Notes: generated by a model from the letters alone, not told the origin. 64,000 nucleotides of DNA from Vibrio sp. 16 (GCF_963681195.1 NZ_OY808997.1:2914001-2978000); one strand, 5' to 3'; positions 37,985-48,575 are shown, counted from the stretch's first letter. Made by a program: numbers and translations.

Positions 37985-38013
37985 TTTTAATCCGATCACA
38001 TAGCCTTTGTAAA
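37985..38013 (-). promoter_or_regulatory. Probable sigma-70 promoter of the rpsU operon
   Basis: On the minus strand TTTACA, a 17-bp spacer and TTAAAA lie about 100 nt before rpsU. A match by eye only. Confidence 0.5.
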
Positions 38014-38115
38014 GCGTTTTGTTGAGTACAGTTTGCACAAAATTTGTTTGCAAGCCAAAGGCGCGGTAATATTGCGCCAATTTTGAATTTTAGACAAATA
38101 CATCCTAGGTAACCC

Positions 38116-39132
38116 ATGCGTATTATCGGTATCGAAACCTCTTGTGATGAGACAGGCATTGCAATTTATGATGATGAGAAAGGATTGCTTTCCCATCAAC
38201 TATATAGCCAGGTAAAACTGCACGCAGACTATGGCGGTGTGGTTCCTGAGTTGGCTTCTCGTGACCACGTTAAGAAGACCATTCCTCTGATTAAAGCGGC
38301 GATGGCAGAGGCCAATCTTACACCGAAGGATATCGATGGTATCGCATACACGGCTGGTCCGGGTTTAGTTGGTGCTCTGCTCGTTGGTGCTACGATCGGT
38401 CGTAGTATTGCGTATGCATGGGATATTCCGGCCGTTCCTGTTCATCATATGGAAGGTCATTTGCTGGCGCCGATGCTAGAAGACAACCCTCCGCCATTCC
38501 CATTTGTCGCGGTGCTTGTTTCTGGTGGGCACTCGATGATGGTGGAAGTGAAAGGGATTGGCGAATACACCATCCTAGGTGAGTCAATTGATGATGCGGC
38601 GGGTGAAGCGTTTGATAAAACGGCGAAACTAATGGGTTTGGATTATCCTGGTGGACCGCTCCTTTCTAAACTGGCTGAAAAGGGCACGCCAGGCCGATTT
38701 AAGTTTCCTCGTCCAATGACAGATCGTCCTGGACTTGATATGAGCTTTTCTGGTTTGAAGACGTTCACTGCCAATACTATCGCTGCCAATGGTGATGATG
38801 AGCAAACTCGAGCCGATATTGCTCTTGCGTTTGAAGAAGCGGTGTGTGCGACGTTAACGATTAAGTGTAAGCGTGCATTAGAGCAAACGGGCTTTAAACG
38901 TATTGTTATCGCTGGTGGCGTGAGTGCAAACCGTCGCTTACGTGCAGATTTAGAGCAGTTGGCCGAGAAAATTGGTGGGGAAGTTTATTATCCTCGAACA
39001 GAATTCTGTACCGACAATGGTGCCATGATTGCTTACGCAGGCATGCAGCGTTTGAAAAACGGTGAAGTCGCGGATCTTTCTGTACAAGCCAAGCCTCGTT
39101 GGCCCATTGATCAATTGGATCCGATCAACTAA
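38116..39132 (+). CDS. tsaD: tRNA threonylcarbamoyladenosine transferase subunit TsaD
   Basis: 338 residues of the Kae1/Gcp family. With TsaB and TsaE it transfers the threonylcarbamoyl group to A37 of ANN-reading tRNAs. The N-terminal [16 protein letters not shown]ase-fold motif, the metal-binding HMEGH and the C-terminal [10 protein letters not shown] segment are all intact. It is divergent from rpsU, a classic arrangement, and ends in its own terminator. Confidence 0.97.
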   Translation: MRIIGIETSCDETGIAIYDDEKGLLSHQLYSQVKLHADYGGVVPELASRDHVKKTIPLIKAAMAEANLTPKDIDGIAYTAGPGLVGALLVGATIGRSIAYAWDIPAVPVHHMEGHLLAPMLEDNPPPFPFVAVLVSGGHSMMVEVKGIGEYTILGESIDDAAGEAFDKTAKLMGLDYPGGPLLSKLAEKGTPGRFKFPRPMTDRPGLDMSFSGLKTFTANTIAANGDDEQTRADIALAFEEAVCATLTIKCKRALEQTGFKRIVIAGGVSANRRLRADLEQLAEKIGGEVYYPRTEFCTDNGAMIAYAGMQRLKNGEVADLSVQAKPRWPIDQLDPIN

Positions 39133-39150
39133 CGATCTCTAACAATCAAT

Positions 39151-39177
39151 AAGGTCGCTCATTATGGCGGCCTTTTT
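39151..39177 (+). terminator. Rho-independent terminator of tsaD
   Basis: An 8-bp stem aaggtcgc/gcggcctt with one wobble pair and five T after it, about 18 nt past the stop. Confidence 0.75.
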
Positions 39178-39264
39178 GTTTTTTGACAGTCTAAGTGTTC
39201 CGAGCTGTTAATAGAATTACTGATGGTAAGCTCGGGCTGAATAAAAATAGTAGTGGATAACACC

Positions 39265-40080
39265 ATGGAAAGATTTTTGATAGATGGCCGAGAAATGGCG
39301 TATCTGGATGTGGGCACTGGCCCTGTTGTTGTTTTTGGTCACAGCTACCTTTGGGATAGTGACATGTGGGCCCCTCAAGTCGAAGCGCTGAGTCAACATT
39401 ACCGTTGTATTGTGCCTGAGCTTTGGGCTCACGGCGAATCGGATGCCGCACCAGAGCAGACTCGTTCACTCGGCGATTACGCGAAGCAAATTGTCGCTCT
39501 GATGGATCATCTGGATGTAGAGCAGTTTTCTCTTGTGGGGCTGTCGGTTGGTGGCATGTGGGGCTGTGAAGTGGTTTCACTTGTGCCATCACGTGTGACG
39601 TCTTTGGTATTAATGGATACCTTTGTCGGTTTAGAGCCTGAAGTTACGCACGCTAAGTACTTTGGTATGTTAGATGCGATTAGCACTGCAAAAATGATTC
39701 CAGAGCCAATTGTTGAAGCCGTCACTCCGCTGTTTTTTGCCCGTAATGTTGAGCAAGATAATCCTGAGTTAGTACGTCTGTTCCGTTCTAAGCTGACGGG
39801 TTTAACGGGTGAAGCCGCGGTCGAAACCGCTCGAGTAGGCCGAATGGTATTTGGTCGCCGAGACCAGATGGAAGATATCGAGAAGTTTGCGTTGCCAGTA
39901 TTAGTGGCTGTGGGGCAAGAAGATATACCTAGACCAGTGCTTGAGTCATACCTGATGCATGACACTATCTCAGGGTCGCAATTGGTTGAAATACCACAAG
40001 CCGGTCATATCTCCAACCTAGAACAAGCGGAGTTTGTCACGGATATGCTTAAGGTCTTTTTAGACAAGCATGCGAAATAG
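39265..40080 (+). CDS. Alpha/beta hydrolase
   Basis: 271 residues from the ATG at 39265; a GTG 12 nt upstream is an alternative, and neither has a strong ribosome site. The nucleophile elbow GLSVGG gives Ser94, and a C-terminal AGHISNLE supplies the catalytic His. An oxyanion segment GHSYLWDSDMW is near residue 25. It resembles the esterase/enol-lactonase branch of the fold, but a substrate cannot be assigned. V. cholerae has a similar gene in the same place (recalled). It is convergent with plsY. Confidence 0.8.
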   Translation: MERFLIDGREMAYLDVGTGPVVVFGHSYLWDSDMWAPQVEALSQHYRCIVPELWAHGESDAAPEQTRSLGDYAKQIVALMDHLDVEQFSLVGLSVGGMWGCEVVSLVPSRVTSLVLMDTFVGLEPEVTHAKYFGMLDAISTAKMIPEPIVEAVTPLFFARNVEQDNPELVRLFRSKLTGLTGEAAVETARVGRMVFGRRDQMEDIEKFALPVLVAVGQEDIPRPVLESYLMHDTISGSQLVEIPQAGHISNLEQAEFVTDMLKVFLDKHAK

Positions 40081-40096
40081 CGAACAGTATCAAATC

Positions 40097-40123
40097 AATA
40101 AGGCCTCATTGCGAGGCCTTATT
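40097..40123. terminator. Bidirectional terminator between the hydrolase and plsY
   Basis: A perfect 11-bp stem aataaggcctc/gaggccttatt with a 5-nt loop. The left part reaches the hydrolase end; the right part lies within the last codons of plsY. Confidence 0.7.
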
Positions 40124-40720
40124 TAATTGTTGTTTCTTCTCGCCAATTTTGGGTTCAGATCCATCTAGCAACCGACGGATATTTTGGTGATGTCTAAATA
40201 CAATCAGACAACACAACATCGCCACGGGTAAGGTGTATTGGGGCTTGATCATCCAAGTGTAGAGAGGAGCGAGTAACACGGTGACAATGGCCGCGAGCGA
40301 CGAGTAGCGAAAAACCAGTGCGACCGCTAACCAAGTGGCGATTACCATAGCGGTAAAATCTAAACCTATCGGCGCGATAGCTCCAAGCGCTGTAGCAACC
40401 CCTTTTCCGCCTTTAAAATGAAAGAAAAGCGGATACATGTGACCTAAACAAGCCGCAATCGCGATGACACCTAAAATCACAGGGTCGATACCCAAGAAAA
40501 AACCACTCCAGACAGGAATGGTTCCCTTTAACATGTCACAAAGCAGAACTGCGGCGGCGGCTTTTTTCCCCCCGATGCGCAATACATTTGTCGCTCCAGG
40601 ATTGTTGGATCCCATTTTACGAGGATCAGGAAGACGAAGCATTCGGCAGATCAAAACGGCACTCGATATCGAGCCTAATAAGTAGGCAATGATGATCATA
40701 ACAAGTGCTAGTGGTGTCAT
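40106..40720 (-). CDS. plsY: Acyl-phosphate:glycerol-3-phosphate acyltransferase
   Basis: 204 residues, polytopic with five or more membrane segments. It transfers an acyl group from acyl phosphate to glycerol-3-phosphate, the first step of phospholipid synthesis. The three conserved loops are present: GS near residue 16 with [19 protein letters not shown] near residue 37, and KGGKGVAT near residue 104. It is divergent from folB. Confidence 0.95.
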   Translation of the reverse strand: MTPLALVMIIIAYLLGSISSAVLICRMLRLPDPRKMGSNNPGATNVLRIGGKKAAAAVLLCDMLKGTIPVWSGFFLGIDPVILGVIAIAACLGHMYPLFFHFKGGKGVATALGAIAPIGLDFTAMVIATWLAVALVFRYSSLAAIVTVLLAPLYTWMIKPQYTLPVAMLCCLIVFRHHQNIRRLLDGSEPKIGEKKQQLNKASQ

Positions 40721-40866
40721 ATCAAGTTAACTCGTCTTTTGAGGTGTTTGTCAGGCAACTAATTGATATTATATCGACCTTGCCAACCTCAACAATAATG
40801 GTTTGGGCACAGGAATAGTAATTCTTTTTGTCAAAATTGGGTATCCGACCTCTAAAGGAAAAACGC

Positions 40867-41220
40867 ATGGATAAGGTATTTATCGAGCAGCTAGAAGTAA
40901 TTACCACAATTGGTGTTTACGATTGGGAACAAGAAATAAAGCAAAAATTGGTGCTTGATATCGAGATGGCTCACGACAATCGCCCTGCAGGGAAAAGTGA
41001 CGATGTGGTCGATGCTTTGGATTATGCCGAGGTGAGCGCCGCTGTATTAGCCCACATAGAAGGCGGGCGATTCCTTTTAGTTGAGCGAGTAGCAGAAGAG
41101 ATTGCCGACCTAATCATGACCCGATTTAACGTGCCGTGGATTAAGATTCGTTTAACCAAACCTGGTGCGGTCCCTCAAGCAAAAGGTGTGGGCGTTATCA
41201 TCGAGCGAGGCGCTGCATGA
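40867..41220 (+). CDS. folB: Dihydroneopterin aldolase
   Basis: 117 residues from the ATG at 40867, preceded by AAAGGA; an upstream in-frame ATG exists but adds non-family residues. It converts dihydroneopterin to 6-hydroxymethyl-dihydropterin in folate synthesis. The conserved start IEQLEVITTIGVYDWE and the catalytic Lys region KIRLTKPGAV are visible. Its TGA overlaps the folK start (ATGA), so consecutive pathway enzymes are coupled. Confidence 0.95.
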   Translation: MDKVFIEQLEVITTIGVYDWEQEIKQKLVLDIEMAHDNRPAGKSDDVVDALDYAEVSAAVLAHIEGGRFLLVERVAEEIADLIMTRFNVPWIKIRLTKPGAVPQAKGVGVIIERGAA

Positions 41221-41711
41221 TAACGGCTTACGTTGGTATTGGCTCTAACATTGAAAGACGTAAGCATATTCAAGCTGCTATTGATGAGCTTAGCGCGTTA
41301 GGCCATGAACTGCGTCTCTCGACTATTTTTGAATGCGAAGCCGTCGACTTTGAAAGCCATCCGTTTTACAACCTTGTCGTAGAAATGAAAACAACGTTAG
41401 ATTTGGCGGAATTCTCGCGACAACTTCGCCAAATTGAGCTCAAATGGGGCCGAGCTGAAAACGCGGCAAAATATGAACCGCGCACGTTGGATCTCGATAT
41501 CATTTTATTTGGTGATGTGGTGTCTGACGCTCAACCTGAGCTACCTCGTAGCGACATATTTAAGTATGCTTTTGTCCTTAAGCCCCTTGTCGAGCTATGC
41601 CCCGCAAGAGTGGTTCCCCAAGATGGTCGAAGCATCAAACAAATTTGGCAACAGTCGACGTTTGACACTGCACTGGTGCCGGTTCCTCTATGGTTTAACC
41701 ACAAATTTTAA
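41217..41711 (+). CDS. folK: 2-amino-4-hydroxy-6-hydroxymethyldihydropteridine pyrophosphokinase
   Basis: 164 residues. It uses ATP to pyrophosphorylate the folB product. Conserved are the N-terminal YVGIGSNIERR, the loop with PFYNLVVEM, and the signature WGRAENAAKYEPRTLDLDI reduced here to its core RTLDLDI with the metal-binding aspartates. Overlaps folB by 4 nt and is followed 9 nt later by uppP. Confidence 0.95.
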   Translation: MITAYVGIGSNIERRKHIQAAIDELSALGHELRLSTIFECEAVDFESHPFYNLVVEMKTTLDLAEFSRQLRQIELKWGRAENAAKYEPRTLDLDIILFGDVVSDAQPELPRSDIFKYAFVLKPLVELCPARVVPQDGRSIKQIWQQSTFDTALVPVPLWFNHKF

Positions 41712-41720
41712 GAGATTCTA

Positions 41721-42524
41721 ATGAGTTATATTGAAGCCTTCTTACTCGCGTTGATTCAAGGCCTGACTGAGTTTTTGCCTATTTCTAGCTCTGCCCACCT
41801 TATCTTGCCTTCGGCAGTTTTGGGTTGGGAAGATCAAGGGCTTGCGTTCGATGTTGCGGTACATGTGGGTACCTTGGCCGCTGTTATGATCTACTTCCGT
41901 AAAGAAGTCGTGACGTTACTGGGCGCGTTTTTTGGCTCTATCTTTAAAGGTGACCGAAGCAAAGAAGCCAAGTTTGCGTGGATGATTGTTATCGCAACAA
42001 TCCCAGCCTGTTTACTGGGTTTGTTCCTAAAAGATTTCATTGAACTGTATTTACGCAGTGCTTGGGTGATAGCGACGACGACCATCATTTTTGGTCTGCT
42101 GCTTTGGTACGTCGATAGAAACGCGAAACTTGTCGCGGATGAATATCAAGCAGATTGGAAGAAGGCGTTGTTTGTCGGTTTAGCGCAAGCAATGGCGCTC
42201 ATCCCAGGGACGTCACGATCTGGAGCAACGATTACTGCCGCGCTGTATCTTGGTTTTACCCGTGAAGCAGCTGCACGATTCTCGTTTTTAATGTCGATTC
42301 CAATCATTTTACTCGCGGGTGGTTACTTAGGTTTAAAACTGGTGACGAGCGGAGAGCCGATTCATTTTGGTTTCTTGATGACGGGGATCATCACCTCATT
42401 TGTTAGTGCGTACCTGTGCATTCATTTCTTCTTGAAGCTGATTTCTCGTATGGGGATGACACCGTTTGTCATTTATCGATTGATTCTAGGCGTTGGCTTG
42501 TTCGGCTTTTTAATGATGTCGTAG
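41721..42524 (+). CDS. uppP: Undecaprenyl-diphosphatase
   Basis: 267 residues, polytopic (BacA). It dephosphorylates undecaprenyl diphosphate so the carrier can be reused in peptidoglycan and O-antigen synthesis; overexpression gives bacitracin resistance in known cases. The two conserved motifs are present: [15 protein letters not shown] near residue 14 and [11 protein letters not shown] near residue 166. Third gene of folB-folK-uppP; a hairpin with T-rich flank follows. Confidence 0.96.
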   Translation: MSYIEAFLLALIQGLTEFLPISSSAHLILPSAVLGWEDQGLAFDVAVHVGTLAAVMIYFRKEVVTLLGAFFGSIFKGDRSKEAKFAWMIVIATIPACLLGLFLKDFIELYLRSAWVIATTTIIFGLLLWYVDRNAKLVADEYQADWKKALFVGLAQAMALIPGTSRSGATITAALYLGFTREAAARFSFLMSIPIILLAGGYLGLKLVTSGEPIHFGFLMTGIITSFVSAYLCIHFFLKLISRMGMTPFVIYRLILGVGLFGFLMMS

Positions 42525-42552
42525 TGTAGAGCCCAAATCTCAATTCAATAAG

Positions 42553-42613
42553 GACCACATCGCCCAATCTCGCGCACCGTGTGACATTGTGGTATATATG
42601 TGGTCTTTCTTTA
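42553..42613 (+). terminator. Probable terminator of folB-folK-uppP
   Basis: Arms gaccacat (42553-42560) and atgtggtc (42598-42605) with a long loop, followed by a T-rich tract. It is immediately upstream of ftsB. Confidence 0.5.
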
Positions 42614-42637
42614 TCCCTCTTCTTTGAATCATTGTTT

Positions 42638-42916
42638 ATGCGAATTTTTGCACTCACACTTCTTATCGTTTTAGGCTGGCTGCAATTCGAACTGTGGTTT
42701 GGTAAGAATGGCATTTCTGATTTCCAACTGGTGAACGCCGACATTGAAGTTCAACATCAAGTGAACGGAAACTTGCAGACTCGCAACAATGAAATGTTTG
42801 CTGAAATCGACGACTTGCGCCAAGGTTTAGATGCCATTGAAGAGCGTGCTCGACATGAACTGGGCATGATTAAAGAAGGGGAGACTTTCTATCGTATTAT
42901 AGGAGAGGATGACTAA
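42638..42916 (+). CDS. ftsB: Cell division protein FtsB
   Basis: 92 residues from the ATG at 42638. A single N-terminal membrane segment (about residues 4-21) precedes a periplasmic coiled coil rich in N, E and L, then the family C-terminus with [16 protein letters not shown]. FtsB forms the FtsQLB complex that licenses septal peptidoglycan synthesis. The stop is followed at once by the ispD GTG, a pairing conserved in gammaproteobacteria. Confidence 0.94.
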   Translation: MRIFALTLLIVLGWLQFELWFGKNGISDFQLVNADIEVQHQVNGNLQTRNNEMFAEIDDLRQGLDAIEERARHELGMIKEGETFYRIIGEDD

Positions 42917-43624
42917 GTGTCCGATCTCGCCCCTACGGCCATGGTTGCCATCGTGCCTGCCGCTGGTATCGGTAGCCGAATGCAAGCTGACCGCCCTAAG
43001 CAGTATCTCACTATTCATGGCAAAACCGTATTAGAACATACTGTTGAAAAGCTTCTGTCTCACCCTTTGATTACCCGTGTTATTGTCGCCATTAGTGAGG
43101 GTGACCCATACTACCCGACATTGGCGCTTAGCCAGCGACAAGACGTGATTACCGTCGCGGGAGGGAAAGAGCGCGCAGACTCGGTACTGTCTGGTTTGAA
43201 CTATGTCTGTGAACACCAACTTTCAACATGGGTAATGGTGCACGATGCGGCGCGCCCTTGTGTCAGCTTGACGGATATTGATCAACTCATAGAACAGTCA
43301 CTTCATCATGGTTGTGGCGCAATACTCGCCGCGCCAGTGAGAGATACGATGAAACGAGCGAATGCTCAGCAATCCATTGAACACACTGTAGAAAGAGAAG
43401 CTTTGTGGCATGCTTTAACTCCACAAATGTTTAAAACTGAGCAATTGACTCATGCCCTCACTTCAGCTTTATCTGAAGGAGTAGCGATTACTGACGAAGC
43501 CTCAGCACTGGAATGGTTAGGAGAATCTCCTGCGCTAGTGAAGGGGAGTGCCGATAATATAAAAATAACCCAACCAGAAGATTTGGCACTTGCAGAGTTT
43601 TATCTAACGCGAAATAAAGGATAA
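42917..43624 (+). CDS. ispD: 2-C-methyl-D-erythritol 4-phosphate cytidylyltransferase
   Basis: 235 residues, starting with GTG at 42917 behind a strong GGAGAGGAT. It makes CDP-methylerythritol in the MEP isoprenoid pathway. The nucleotide-binding PAAGIGSRMQADRPKQY region and the VHDAARP motif are intact. It abuts ftsB and is followed by ispF after 3 nt, so two MEP-pathway enzymes are made from one message. Confidence 0.96.
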   Translation: MSDLAPTAMVAIVPAAGIGSRMQADRPKQYLTIHGKTVLEHTVEKLLSHPLITRVIVAISEGDPYYPTLALSQRQDVITVAGGKERADSVLSGLNYVCEHQLSTWVMVHDAARPCVSLTDIDQLIEQSLHHGCGAILAAPVRDTMKRANAQQSIEHTVEREALWHALTPQMFKTEQLTHALTSALSEGVAITDEASALEWLGESPALVKGSADNIKITQPEDLALAEFYLTRNKG

Positions 43625-43627
43625 CGT

Positions 43628-44104
43628 ATGATTCGAATTGGTCATGGCTTTGACGTACACAAATTTGGTGGTGAAGGGCCCGTCATTATTGGTGGCGTAG
43701 CACTTCCTTATGAACAAGGTCTTATCGCTCACTCAGACGGTGACGTTGCATTGCATGCACTGTCTGACGCACTACTCGGCGCCATTGCGGAAGGGGATAT
43801 TGGTCGTCATTTCCCTGATACTGATGATAAATGGAAAGGCGCAGATAGCCGAGCGTTGCTGCGAGACGTGTATCGTCGAGTGAAAGAAAAAGGCTACGTG
43901 CTGGGGAATGCGGACATCACAATAATGGCTCAAGCGCCGAAAATGGCACCACATATTGAAGCAATGTGCCAAGTGATCGCTCAGGACTTAGAAACCGACA
44001 TCGGTAACGTCAATGTAAAAGCCACCACTACGGAGCGTCTTGGTTTTACAGGACGAAAAGAAGGCATCGCGACAGAAGCGGTCGTATTACTTATTAAAAA
44101 ATAA
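43628..44104 (+). CDS. ispF: 2-C-methyl-D-erythritol 2,4-cyclodiphosphate synthase
   Basis: 158 residues, a trimer-forming enzyme that cyclises CDP-methylerythritol phosphate. Zn ligands are visible in the N-terminal [12 protein letters not shown] and in [12 protein letters not shown]. The C-terminal [14 protein letters not shown] is conserved. It is followed by a long inverted repeat before truD. Confidence 0.97.
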   Translation: MIRIGHGFDVHKFGGEGPVIIGGVALPYEQGLIAHSDGDVALHALSDALLGAIAEGDIGRHFPDTDDKWKGADSRALLRDVYRRVKEKGYVLGNADITIMAQAPKMAPHIEAMCQVIAQDLETDIGNVNVKATTTERLGFTGRKEGIATEAVVLLIKK

Positions 44105-44109
44105 CTCAG

Positions 44110-44149
44110 TTACACGCCGTCTATTCTTAAGTGAATAGGCGGCGTGTAA
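44110..44149 (+). repeat. Long hairpin between ispF and truD
   Basis: Two 17-nt arms (44110-44126 and 44133-44149) pair over their full length with one G-U wobble and a 6-nt loop. It ends 11 nt before the truD ATG and can hide the ribosome site. There is no T run, so it is not a classical terminator. Confidence 0.75.
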
Positions 44150-44160
44150 TGGATAACATT

Positions 44161-45204
44161 ATGTCAGATATCTTATCTTCACTGGCTTACCTCAATGGTA
44201 AACCGACAGCTACGGCAAAAATTAAAGCGCAACCAGAGCACTTCCAGGTTAACGAAGTGCTGGGTTATGAGTTTACAGGCAGTGGTGAGCACCTCATGGT
44301 ACGGGTTCGTAAAACCGGTGAGAACACCAGTTTTGTGGCGAATGAGCTTGCGAAGGCATGCGGCGTAAAATCGAAAGACGTTAGCTGGGCTGGGTTGAAA
44401 GATCGCCATGCCGTGACGGAGCAGTGGTTAAGTATCCATCTGCCTAAAGGCGACACGCCAGACTTCAGTTCTTTCCTCGCGCAATACCCAAGTATCGAAA
44501 TTCTCGAGACGACAAGACACAACAAAAAGCTGCGTCCGGGGGAGTTAGCGGGCAATCAGTTCGTGGTTACACTATCGGAAGTGAGTGATGTCGACGATGT
44601 CGTGAAGCGTCTAGAATCGATAGCCCAAACCGGCGTTCCTAACTATTTTGGTAGCCAACGCTTTGGCAACCAAGGTAATAATATTGAAGAAGCAAGACGC
44701 TGGGGCAAAGAAAACGTCCGCACTCGCAACCAAAACAAACGCAGTATGTTGTTATCTGCGGCGCGCTCGTGGATTTTCAACCGAATTGTCTCTGCGCGTA
44801 TTGAGCAAGGTGTCTTTAACCAAGCCATCATCGGCGATTTGGTCCAGACTCCAACGTCTCTGGTTCAAGTTGAGGAAAATGCTCTTGATGAGGTAAACCG
44901 TACATTGCTTGCAGGCAACGCTGAGCTTACCGCAGCAATGGCAGGTGACAACGCACTTCCAACGCAGGCTCAGGCTCTTGAATTGGAGCAGCCTCACTTG
45001 GATGCAGAACCGGATCTTATGGCGCTGATTCGAGGTAACCGCATGCGTCACGATCGCCGAGCCATATCGTTAAAAGCGCAAGACTTCTCTTGGCAAACGG
45101 AGAATGACTGCGTCACCCTACAATTTTCTTTGGATGCAGGGTGTTTTGCGACTTCCATTGTTCGTGAATTAGTTAATGAGATAGAAGTTGAACGAGTTTA
45201 CTAA
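44161..45204 (+). CDS. truD: tRNA pseudouridine(13) synthase TruD
   Basis: 347 residues from the ATG at 44161; an in-frame ATG at 44149 would add four residues. It modifies U13 of tRNA-Glu and others. The catalytic Asp is in [12 protein letters not shown] and the conserved [10 protein letters not shown] follows. The stop overlaps the surE start (TAATG). The long hairpin directly upstream probably tunes its translation. Confidence 0.95.
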   Translation: MSDILSSLAYLNGKPTATAKIKAQPEHFQVNEVLGYEFTGSGEHLMVRVRKTGENTSFVANELAKACGVKSKDVSWAGLKDRHAVTEQWLSIHLPKGDTPDFSSFLAQYPSIEILETTRHNKKLRPGELAGNQFVVTLSEVSDVDDVVKRLESIAQTGVPNYFGSQRFGNQGNNIEEARRWGKENVRTRNQNKRSMLLSAARSWIFNRIVSARIEQGVFNQAIIGDLVQTPTSLVQVEENALDEVNRTLLAGNAELTAAMAGDNALPTQAQALELEQPHLDAEPDLMALIRGNRMRHDRRAISLKAQDFSWQTENDCVTLQFSLDAGCFATSIVRELVNEIEVERVY

Positions 45205-45962
45205 TGGGTGAGAAAAAACTGAAAGTTCTTCTCAGTAATGACGATGGCGTACATGCCCAAGGCATTCACGCTTTGGCTGAGAGCTTAAATGACATCGCTG
45301 ATGTGACGATTGTCGCGCCAGACCGAAATCGTTCGGGCGCGTCCAATTCACTGACGTTAGAGCAACCGCTGCGCGTGAATGAAATTGCGGATGGTGTGTT
45401 CTCTGTTCAGGGAACGCCGACCGATTGCGTGCACTTTGCGTTGAATGAGCTAATGAAAGACGATTTGCCGGACTTGGTGTTGTCCGGTATCAACCATGGC
45501 GCAAATCTTGGCGATGATGTTCTCTATTCGGGTACCGTCGCGGCGGCAATGGAAGGCCATTTTCTCGGTGTTCAAGCTGTTGCTTTCTCATTGGTGGGTA
45601 AGCAGAACTTCGCAAGTGCTGGCAAGATTGCCCGGCATATTGTGGAACAACACCTAGCAAAACCGATCCCGACCAATCGACTGCTCAATATTAATGTGCC
45701 AGACCTTCCTTTTGATGAATTAAAAGGTATCGCTGTTACTCGTTTAGGTGCTCGACATCACGCGGAAGCGATGATTAAGCAGCAAGACCCTCGAGGTCAT
45801 GATATATACTGGCTTGGTCCTCCTGGAAAAGAGCAAGATGCCGGTGAAGGAACGGATTTTTACGCGGTTGATCAAGGGTTTGTGTCTGTCACACCTTTGC
45901 AGGTAGATCTTACTGCGCATGAATCACTAATGAGCATGGAAAACTGGTTGAAGGATCAATAA
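45204..45962 (+). CDS. surE: 5'/3'-nucleotidase SurE
   Basis: 252 residues. It is a metal-dependent phosphatase for nucleoside monophosphates with polyphosphatase activity, linked to stationary-phase survival. The metal site is in the N-terminal [12 protein letters not shown], and [10 protein letters not shown] and the [12 protein letters not shown] loop are intact. Overlaps truD by 1 nt and precedes pcm by 2 nt, matching the conserved surE-pcm-nlpD-rpoS order. Confidence 0.97.
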   Translation: MGEKKLKVLLSNDDGVHAQGIHALAESLNDIADVTIVAPDRNRSGASNSLTLEQPLRVNEIADGVFSVQGTPTDCVHFALNELMKDDLPDLVLSGINHGANLGDDVLYSGTVAAAMEGHFLGVQAVAFSLVGKQNFASAGKIARHIVEQHLAKPIPTNRLLNINVPDLPFDELKGIAVTRLGARHHAEAMIKQQDPRGHDIYWLGPPGKEQDAGEGTDFYAVDQGFVSVTPLQVDLTAHESLMSMENWLKDQ

Positions 45963-45964
45963 GC

Positions 45965-46591
45965 ATGGCAAACCCACAAGCAGATAGATTGATCGACTTT
46001 CTAGTAGCAAGTGGTATTCATAACTCTGATGTACTAGAAGCGATAAGACGCTTACCTCGAGAGCAGTTTGTTTCTCAAGCGATGATGCATCAAGCCTATG
46101 ACAACAATGCTTTACCTATTGGGCAAGGGCAAACTATCTCTCAGCCGTATATTGTGGCGAAAATGACTGAAATTCTGGAACTTAGCCGTAAGAGCAAAGT
46201 CCTAGAAGTGGGGACGGGTTCTGGTTATCAAACCGCGGTTTTAGCGCAGTTGGTCGACCATGTCTTTTCGGTTGAACGAATCAAATCGTTACAATGGGAA
46301 GCGAAACGTCGCTTGAAGCAGTTGGATATCTACAATGTGTCAACGAAACATTGTGATGGTTGGCAAGGTTGGGCAGCGAAAGCGCCGTTTGATGCGATTA
46401 TCGTCACCGCGGCGGCAGAATCTGTTCCAGAAGCTCTGCTGACTCAGTTGTCGGAAGGTGGCATTTTGGTCATCCCTGTCGGAACCGATGAGCAGCAGTT
46501 GCTCAAGATAACGCGCTGCGCTGACTCATTCACATCAGAAGTTATAGAAGTTGTACGTTTTGTTCCTTTGGTTGCTGGTGATCTCGCCTAG
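45965..46591 (+). CDS. pcm: Protein-L-isoaspartate O-methyltransferase
   Basis: 208 residues. It methylates isoaspartyl residues in aged proteins with S-adenosylmethionine, starting their repair. The substrate-binding [14 protein letters not shown] and the SAM motif [15 protein letters not shown] are present. It lies between surE and nlpD with only 2 nt on either side, forming a tight operon. Confidence 0.97.
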   Translation: MANPQADRLIDFLVASGIHNSDVLEAIRRLPREQFVSQAMMHQAYDNNALPIGQGQTISQPYIVAKMTEILELSRKSKVLEVGTGSGYQTAVLAQLVDHVFSVERIKSLQWEAKRRLKQLDIYNVSTKHCDGWQGWAAKAPFDAIIVTAAAESVPEALLTQLSEGGILVIPVGTDEQQLLKITRCADSFTSEVIEVVRFVPLVAGDLA

Positions 46592-46593
46592 AT

Positions 46594-47502
46594 ATGTCGC
46601 TTAAGTCTCTTTCATTCATTATTGGTGTTTGCAGTGTGCTCCTCGGGTGCGCTGCGCAATCCCCTGCGCCAGTTTCAGGATTAAAGAAAGACTATGATTC
46701 AGTATCTCGAGGTAGCTATAGAGGCAGTTACTACGAAGTCGAGAAAGGCGATACGCTCTATTTTATAGCTTACATCACAGATAAAGATGTAAATGAGATC
46801 ATTGCTTACAACAAGTTGACAGCGCCATACACCATATATCCAGGGCAGAAACTCAGGCTGTGGAAACCTGCATACACCCCGCCAGCCTATGGTGGTACAG
46901 GCGCAGGCGCTCCAGTTGTTGCAGTTGCGCCAGTGCCAGCGACGCCGAGTGTAAATTCGAGCAAAAACTCAAATCAAAAGGTTGCGCAACACAGTTCACA
47001 AAATGCACCAAAATCGACTAAAAAAGAACCAATAAAGAAGGTTGAACAATCTAAACCAAAGGAGTATGTTAACTCTACAGGTAAACAAAATGTTAACAAG
47101 GTAGTCAGTAACGACAAACCTAAAAACACAAAAGTTTCCAAATGGTTATGGCCAACAAAAGGGAGAGTGATTAAAAACTTCTCTGCTGGAGACCAAGGGA
47201 ATAAAGGCATCGACATTGCAGGACAGCGAGGTCAGCCGATTGTCTCTACAGCAGGTGGCACCGTCGTCTATTCAGGCAACGCATTGCGAGGTTACGGCAA
47301 TCTTGTGATTGTAAAACATAACGACAACTACCTCAGCGCGTATGCACATAATGACCGGTTGCTAGTACACGAAGGACAGAGTGTAAAAGCAGGCCAGAAA
47401 ATAGCAACAATGGGAAGTTCTGGAGCAAATAGTGTTCGATTACACTTTGAAATTCGCTATCAAGGTAAGTCGGTGAACCCAAAACGCTACTTATTACCGT
47501 AA
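46594..47502 (+). CDS. nlpD: Outer-membrane lipoprotein NlpD, amidase activator
   Basis: 302 residues. The lipobox LLGC gives a lipidated Cys at about residue 19. A LysM domain (YEVEKGDTLYFIAY, about 48-91), a low-complexity K/S/N linker, and a C-terminal LytM/M23 domain follow. The M23 metal ligands are degenerate: the usual HxxxD site reads KGIDIA, and the HxH motif reads RLHFE. It is therefore a non-enzymatic activator of the amidase AmiC, as in E. coli. The main rpoS promoter is expected inside this gene. Confidence 0.94.
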   Translation: MSLKSLSFIIGVCSVLLGCAAQSPAPVSGLKKDYDSVSRGSYRGSYYEVEKGDTLYFIAYITDKDVNEIIAYNKLTAPYTIYPGQKLRLWKPAYTPPAYGGTGAGAPVVAVAPVPATPSVNSSKNSNQKVAQHSSQNAPKSTKKEPIKKVEQSKPKEYVNSTGKQNVNKVVSNDKPKNTKVSKWLWPTKGRVIKNFSAGDQGNKGIDIAGQRGQPIVSTAGGTVVYSGNALRGYGNLVIVKHNDNYLSAYAHNDRLLVHEGQSVKAGQKIATMGSSGANSVRLHFEIRYQGKSVNPKRYLLP

Positions 47503-47573
47503 AAATTACTGACAAGGTAAAATAGCGACATTAGACGTAGTAATGTCTTGCTAGCTCGCCAGGGGGAGGCGCT

Positions 47574-48569
47574 ATGAGTATCAGCAATGCAGCAACGAAA
47601 GTCGAAGAATTCGAAGTAGGACAAGAAAACGTTACGGCGTTTGAATCTGAACAAGAATCACCATCCACAAAATCTACACCTGCTGAAGAAGTTAAAGGAA
47701 AGGAAGAATTTGACGCTTCAGCAAAAAGTCTCGATGCCACACAGCTCTATTTGGGTGAAATTGGCTTTTCTCCACTATTAACCGCAGAAGAAGAAGTGCT
47801 GTACGCCCGCAGAGCCTTAAGAGGTGATGAGGCAGCAAGAAAGCGCATGATAGAAAGTAACTTGCGTTTAGTAGTGAAAATTTCTCGTCGATACAGCAAT
47901 CGAGGACTCGCACTTTTAGATCTTATTGAAGAAGGTAACCTAGGTCTTATTCGAGCTGTTGAAAAGTTCGATCCTGAGCGTGGTTTCCGTTTTTCTACCT
48001 ATGCCACTTGGTGGATTCGTCAGACCATTGAACGAGCCCTAATGAACCAGACTCGCACGATTCGTTTGCCAATCCATGTTGTGAAAGAGCTGAACATCTA
48101 TCTACGCACTGCACGCGAACTTTCTCAAAAGCTAGATCATGAACCGACTGCTGAAGAGATTGCGACCCAACTAGATAAGCCGGTAGATGATGTCAGCAAA
48201 ATGCTTCGTCTCAATGAGCGAATCAGTTCGGTTGATACACCAATTGGTGGGGATGGCGAAAAAGCGTTGTTGGATATCATTCCAGACGTTAATAACTCAG
48301 ACCCTGAAGTATCGACGCAAGATGACGATATTAAAAGCTCGCTTGTGCATTGGTTAGATGAACTTAACCCGAAACAAAAAGAAGTCTTAGCTCGTCGCTT
48401 TGGTCTGCTGGGTTATGAGCCATCGACACTTGAAGAAGTAGGACGTGAAATCAATTTAACTCGAGAGCGAGTACGCCAAATTCAAGTAGAAGGTCTACGC
48501 CGTTTAAGAGAGATTTTGATTAAACAAGGCTTGAGTATGGAAAGTTTGTTTAGCGTTACCGAAGATTAA
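47574..48569 (+). CDS. rpoS: Stationary-phase sigma factor RpoS
   Basis: 331 residues. It has sigma regions 1.2 to 4: [17 protein letters not shown] and [16 protein letters not shown] in region 2 and [17 protein letters not shown] in region 4. It controls general stress and stationary-phase genes. AGGGGGAGG before the ATG is a strong ribosome site. Located after nlpD, the usual place, and ends in a strong terminator. Confidence 0.98.
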   Translation: MSISNAATKVEEFEVGQENVTAFESEQESPSTKSTPAEEVKGKEEFDASAKSLDATQLYLGEIGFSPLLTAEEEVLYARRALRGDEAARKRMIESNLRLVVKISRRYSNRGLALLDLIEEGNLGLIRAVEKFDPERGFRFSTYATWWIRQTIERALMNQTRTIRLPIHVVKELNIYLRTARELSQKLDHEPTAEEIATQLDKPVDDVSKMLRLNERISSVDTPIGGDGEKALLDIIPDVNNSDPEVSTQDDDIKSSLVHWLDELNPKQKEVLARRFGLLGYEPSTLEEVGREINLTRERVRQIQVEGLRRLREILIKQGLSMESLFSVTED

Positions 48570-48575
48570 GAGCAA

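Noticed and set aside
46974..47216. Minus-strand open frame over nlpD
   Set aside because: Antisense to the low-complexity linker of NlpD; no independent support.
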